A stretch of 64,000 nucleotides of DNA. Source: Artocarpus heterophyllus (taxonomy: Eukaryota > Streptophyta > Magnoliopsida > Rosales > Moraceae). A program made the translations under genes and the position numbers. Within the stretch, counting starts at the first letter, position 1. The number at the start of each line of letters is the position of its first letter. The stretch lies in NCBI GenBank assembly GCA_025403435.1, contig CM046327.1:18786440-18850439 (forward strand), read 5' to 3'. Below are positions 63,323 through 64,000 of the stretch, one piece after another. The notes below the pieces were generated by a model. The model was not told where the DNA came from. It ran no database searches and was given only the letters and a program-made list of their open reading frames with translations.

Positions 63323-63585
63323 GCCTATACTTCCCATCAACCATTGCAATAAGAAACAAAATACATGAATCATGGCGATAGGTCATCTAAATGATGAGTA
63401 TTATCTTCCATGCATCACATTATATCTTGCCTCTTAAGATTTACCCTTATATCTTAATGAACAAACCCTATGTTTATTCAGGTCCAAACTTTAGTGATAT
63501 CTCTTAGAAATAAAGTTGTGCACTCAACTGAAGATGAAATGAGAAAATATCATAAATATAGAGTTTCATAACAAAGTACAACAAA
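63323..63585 (-). other. Copia spacer between pol stop and polypurine tract
   Basis: A non-coding stretch of about 260 bases between the end of pol and the polypurine tract, as is usual in this superfamily. No further frame of note. Confidence 0.6.
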
Positions 63586-64000
63586 TTACATGAGGGAACC
63601 AAGTCTCATTCTGTCCACATGATCCTTAAATTTTACTGGTGGCATGCCTTTAGTCAAGGGATCGGCAATCATCAATTTAGTGCTTATGTGTTCAATGACC
63701 ACTGCTTTATCCTTAACACGCTCTCTTATGGCCAGATATTTAATGTCGATATGTTTGCTTCGACTACCGCTCTTGTTGTTTCTAGCCATAAAAACAGCAG
63801 CTGAATTGTCACAGAATATCTTTAATGGCCTAGAGATAGAATCCACAATCCTAAGCCCAGAAATGAAACTCTTGATCCATACACCATGTGAGGTAGCCTC
63901 AAAACAGGATACGAACTCGGCCTCTATAGTGGAAGTAGCAGTCAAGGTTTGTTTGGCGCTCCTCCATGAAATAGCTCCACCAGCTAGCATGAAAATGTAT
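63586..64000 (-). CDS. Copia polyprotein C-terminus, RNase H region (partial)
   Basis: An open frame enters from beyond the right edge and ends at 63586. It contains the RNase H landmarks SWRSAKQTLTATSTIEAEF, then KIFCDNSAAVFMARN, then RSKHIDIKYLAIRE, and the tail ADPLTKGMPP that closes Ty1/Copia polyproteins. No stop or shift interrupts these 134 codons. The lineage cannot be assigned from this fragment alone. Confidence 0.9.
   Translation of the reverse strand, partial: YIFMLAGGAISWRSAKQTLTATSTIEAEFVSCFEATSHGVWIKSFISGLRIVDSISRPLKIFCDNSAAVFMARNNKSGSRSKHIDIKYLAIRERVKDKAVVIEHISTKLMIADPLTKGMPPVKFKDHVDRMRLGSLM

Larger units (their letters stand above)
62969..64000 (-). mobile_element. Copia LTR retrotransposon, 3' end (continues beyond window)
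   Basis: On the minus strand the order is the end of pol, an untranslated spacer, a polypurine tract, then the 3' LTR, so the element runs right to left and its 5' part lies outside. The LTR has TG...CA ends and the pol frame is open, suggesting a fairly recent insertion. It is inserted in the large duplication copy B. Confidence 0.85.

Overview
This window is nuclear DNA from a flowering plant, almost certainly a eudicot. The genes have many short GT-AG introns in a roughly two-thirds A+T background. Intergenic space is full of small inverted-repeat elements, LTR remnants and microsatellites. The proteins belong to plant-specific families: a CDPK-related kinase, a patatin-like lipase, a WEB-family coiled coil, and a SAP protein of the CCCH-62 type. 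A decayed satellite built on an ATCAGTGATAAA-like unit resembles repeats I associate with Cucurbitaceae; that placement is only a weak inference.

Layout. 1-7100 is intergenic, with an LTR relic (about 1405-3490) and several GTTTGG-type MITEs. 7185-8499 (+) is a five-exon divergent short-chain dehydrogenase/reductase. 8500-12400 holds tandem duplications and a long-TIR element. 12412-15478 (-) is a SAP-domain gene that looks like a pseudogene: one exon is a base short, stops interrupt it, and its 3' part is an internal repeat array. 18472-21847 (-) is an intact 11-exon CDPK-related kinase of 601 residues. 22100-32690 is a gene-poor, A+T-rich tract of MITEs.

The right half is dominated by a large direct duplication. 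32689-44692 (copy A) recurs at 50954-62968 (copy B), offset by about 18.27 kb. Each copy carries an intact seven-exon phosphoglycerate-mutase-like gene (232 residues) on the minus strand and one LTR relic. Between them lie an intact six-exon patatin-like acyl hydrolase gene (45555-48161, +, 394 residues) and the 5' part of a WEB-family gene, which is cut off exactly at the junction and carries two stops. Homology at the right end of copy B stops exactly at the LTR of a minus-strand Copia retrotransposon (62969 to beyond the window edge). The simplest reading is a tandem duplication of an 18.3 kb unit whose second copy was later split by the Copia element, so a second patatin gene and the rest of the WEB gene are expected just past the right edge.

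The genes do not form a shared pathway. They are independent plant loci: membrane-anchored kinase signalling, sugar-phosphate or phosphatase chemistry, lipid hydrolysis and an oxidoreductase-like protein. Exon boundaries were set by eye from splice sites, reading phase and remembered family conservation; in the intact genes the exon lengths sum to whole codons. No tRNA, rRNA or CRISPR feature was found.
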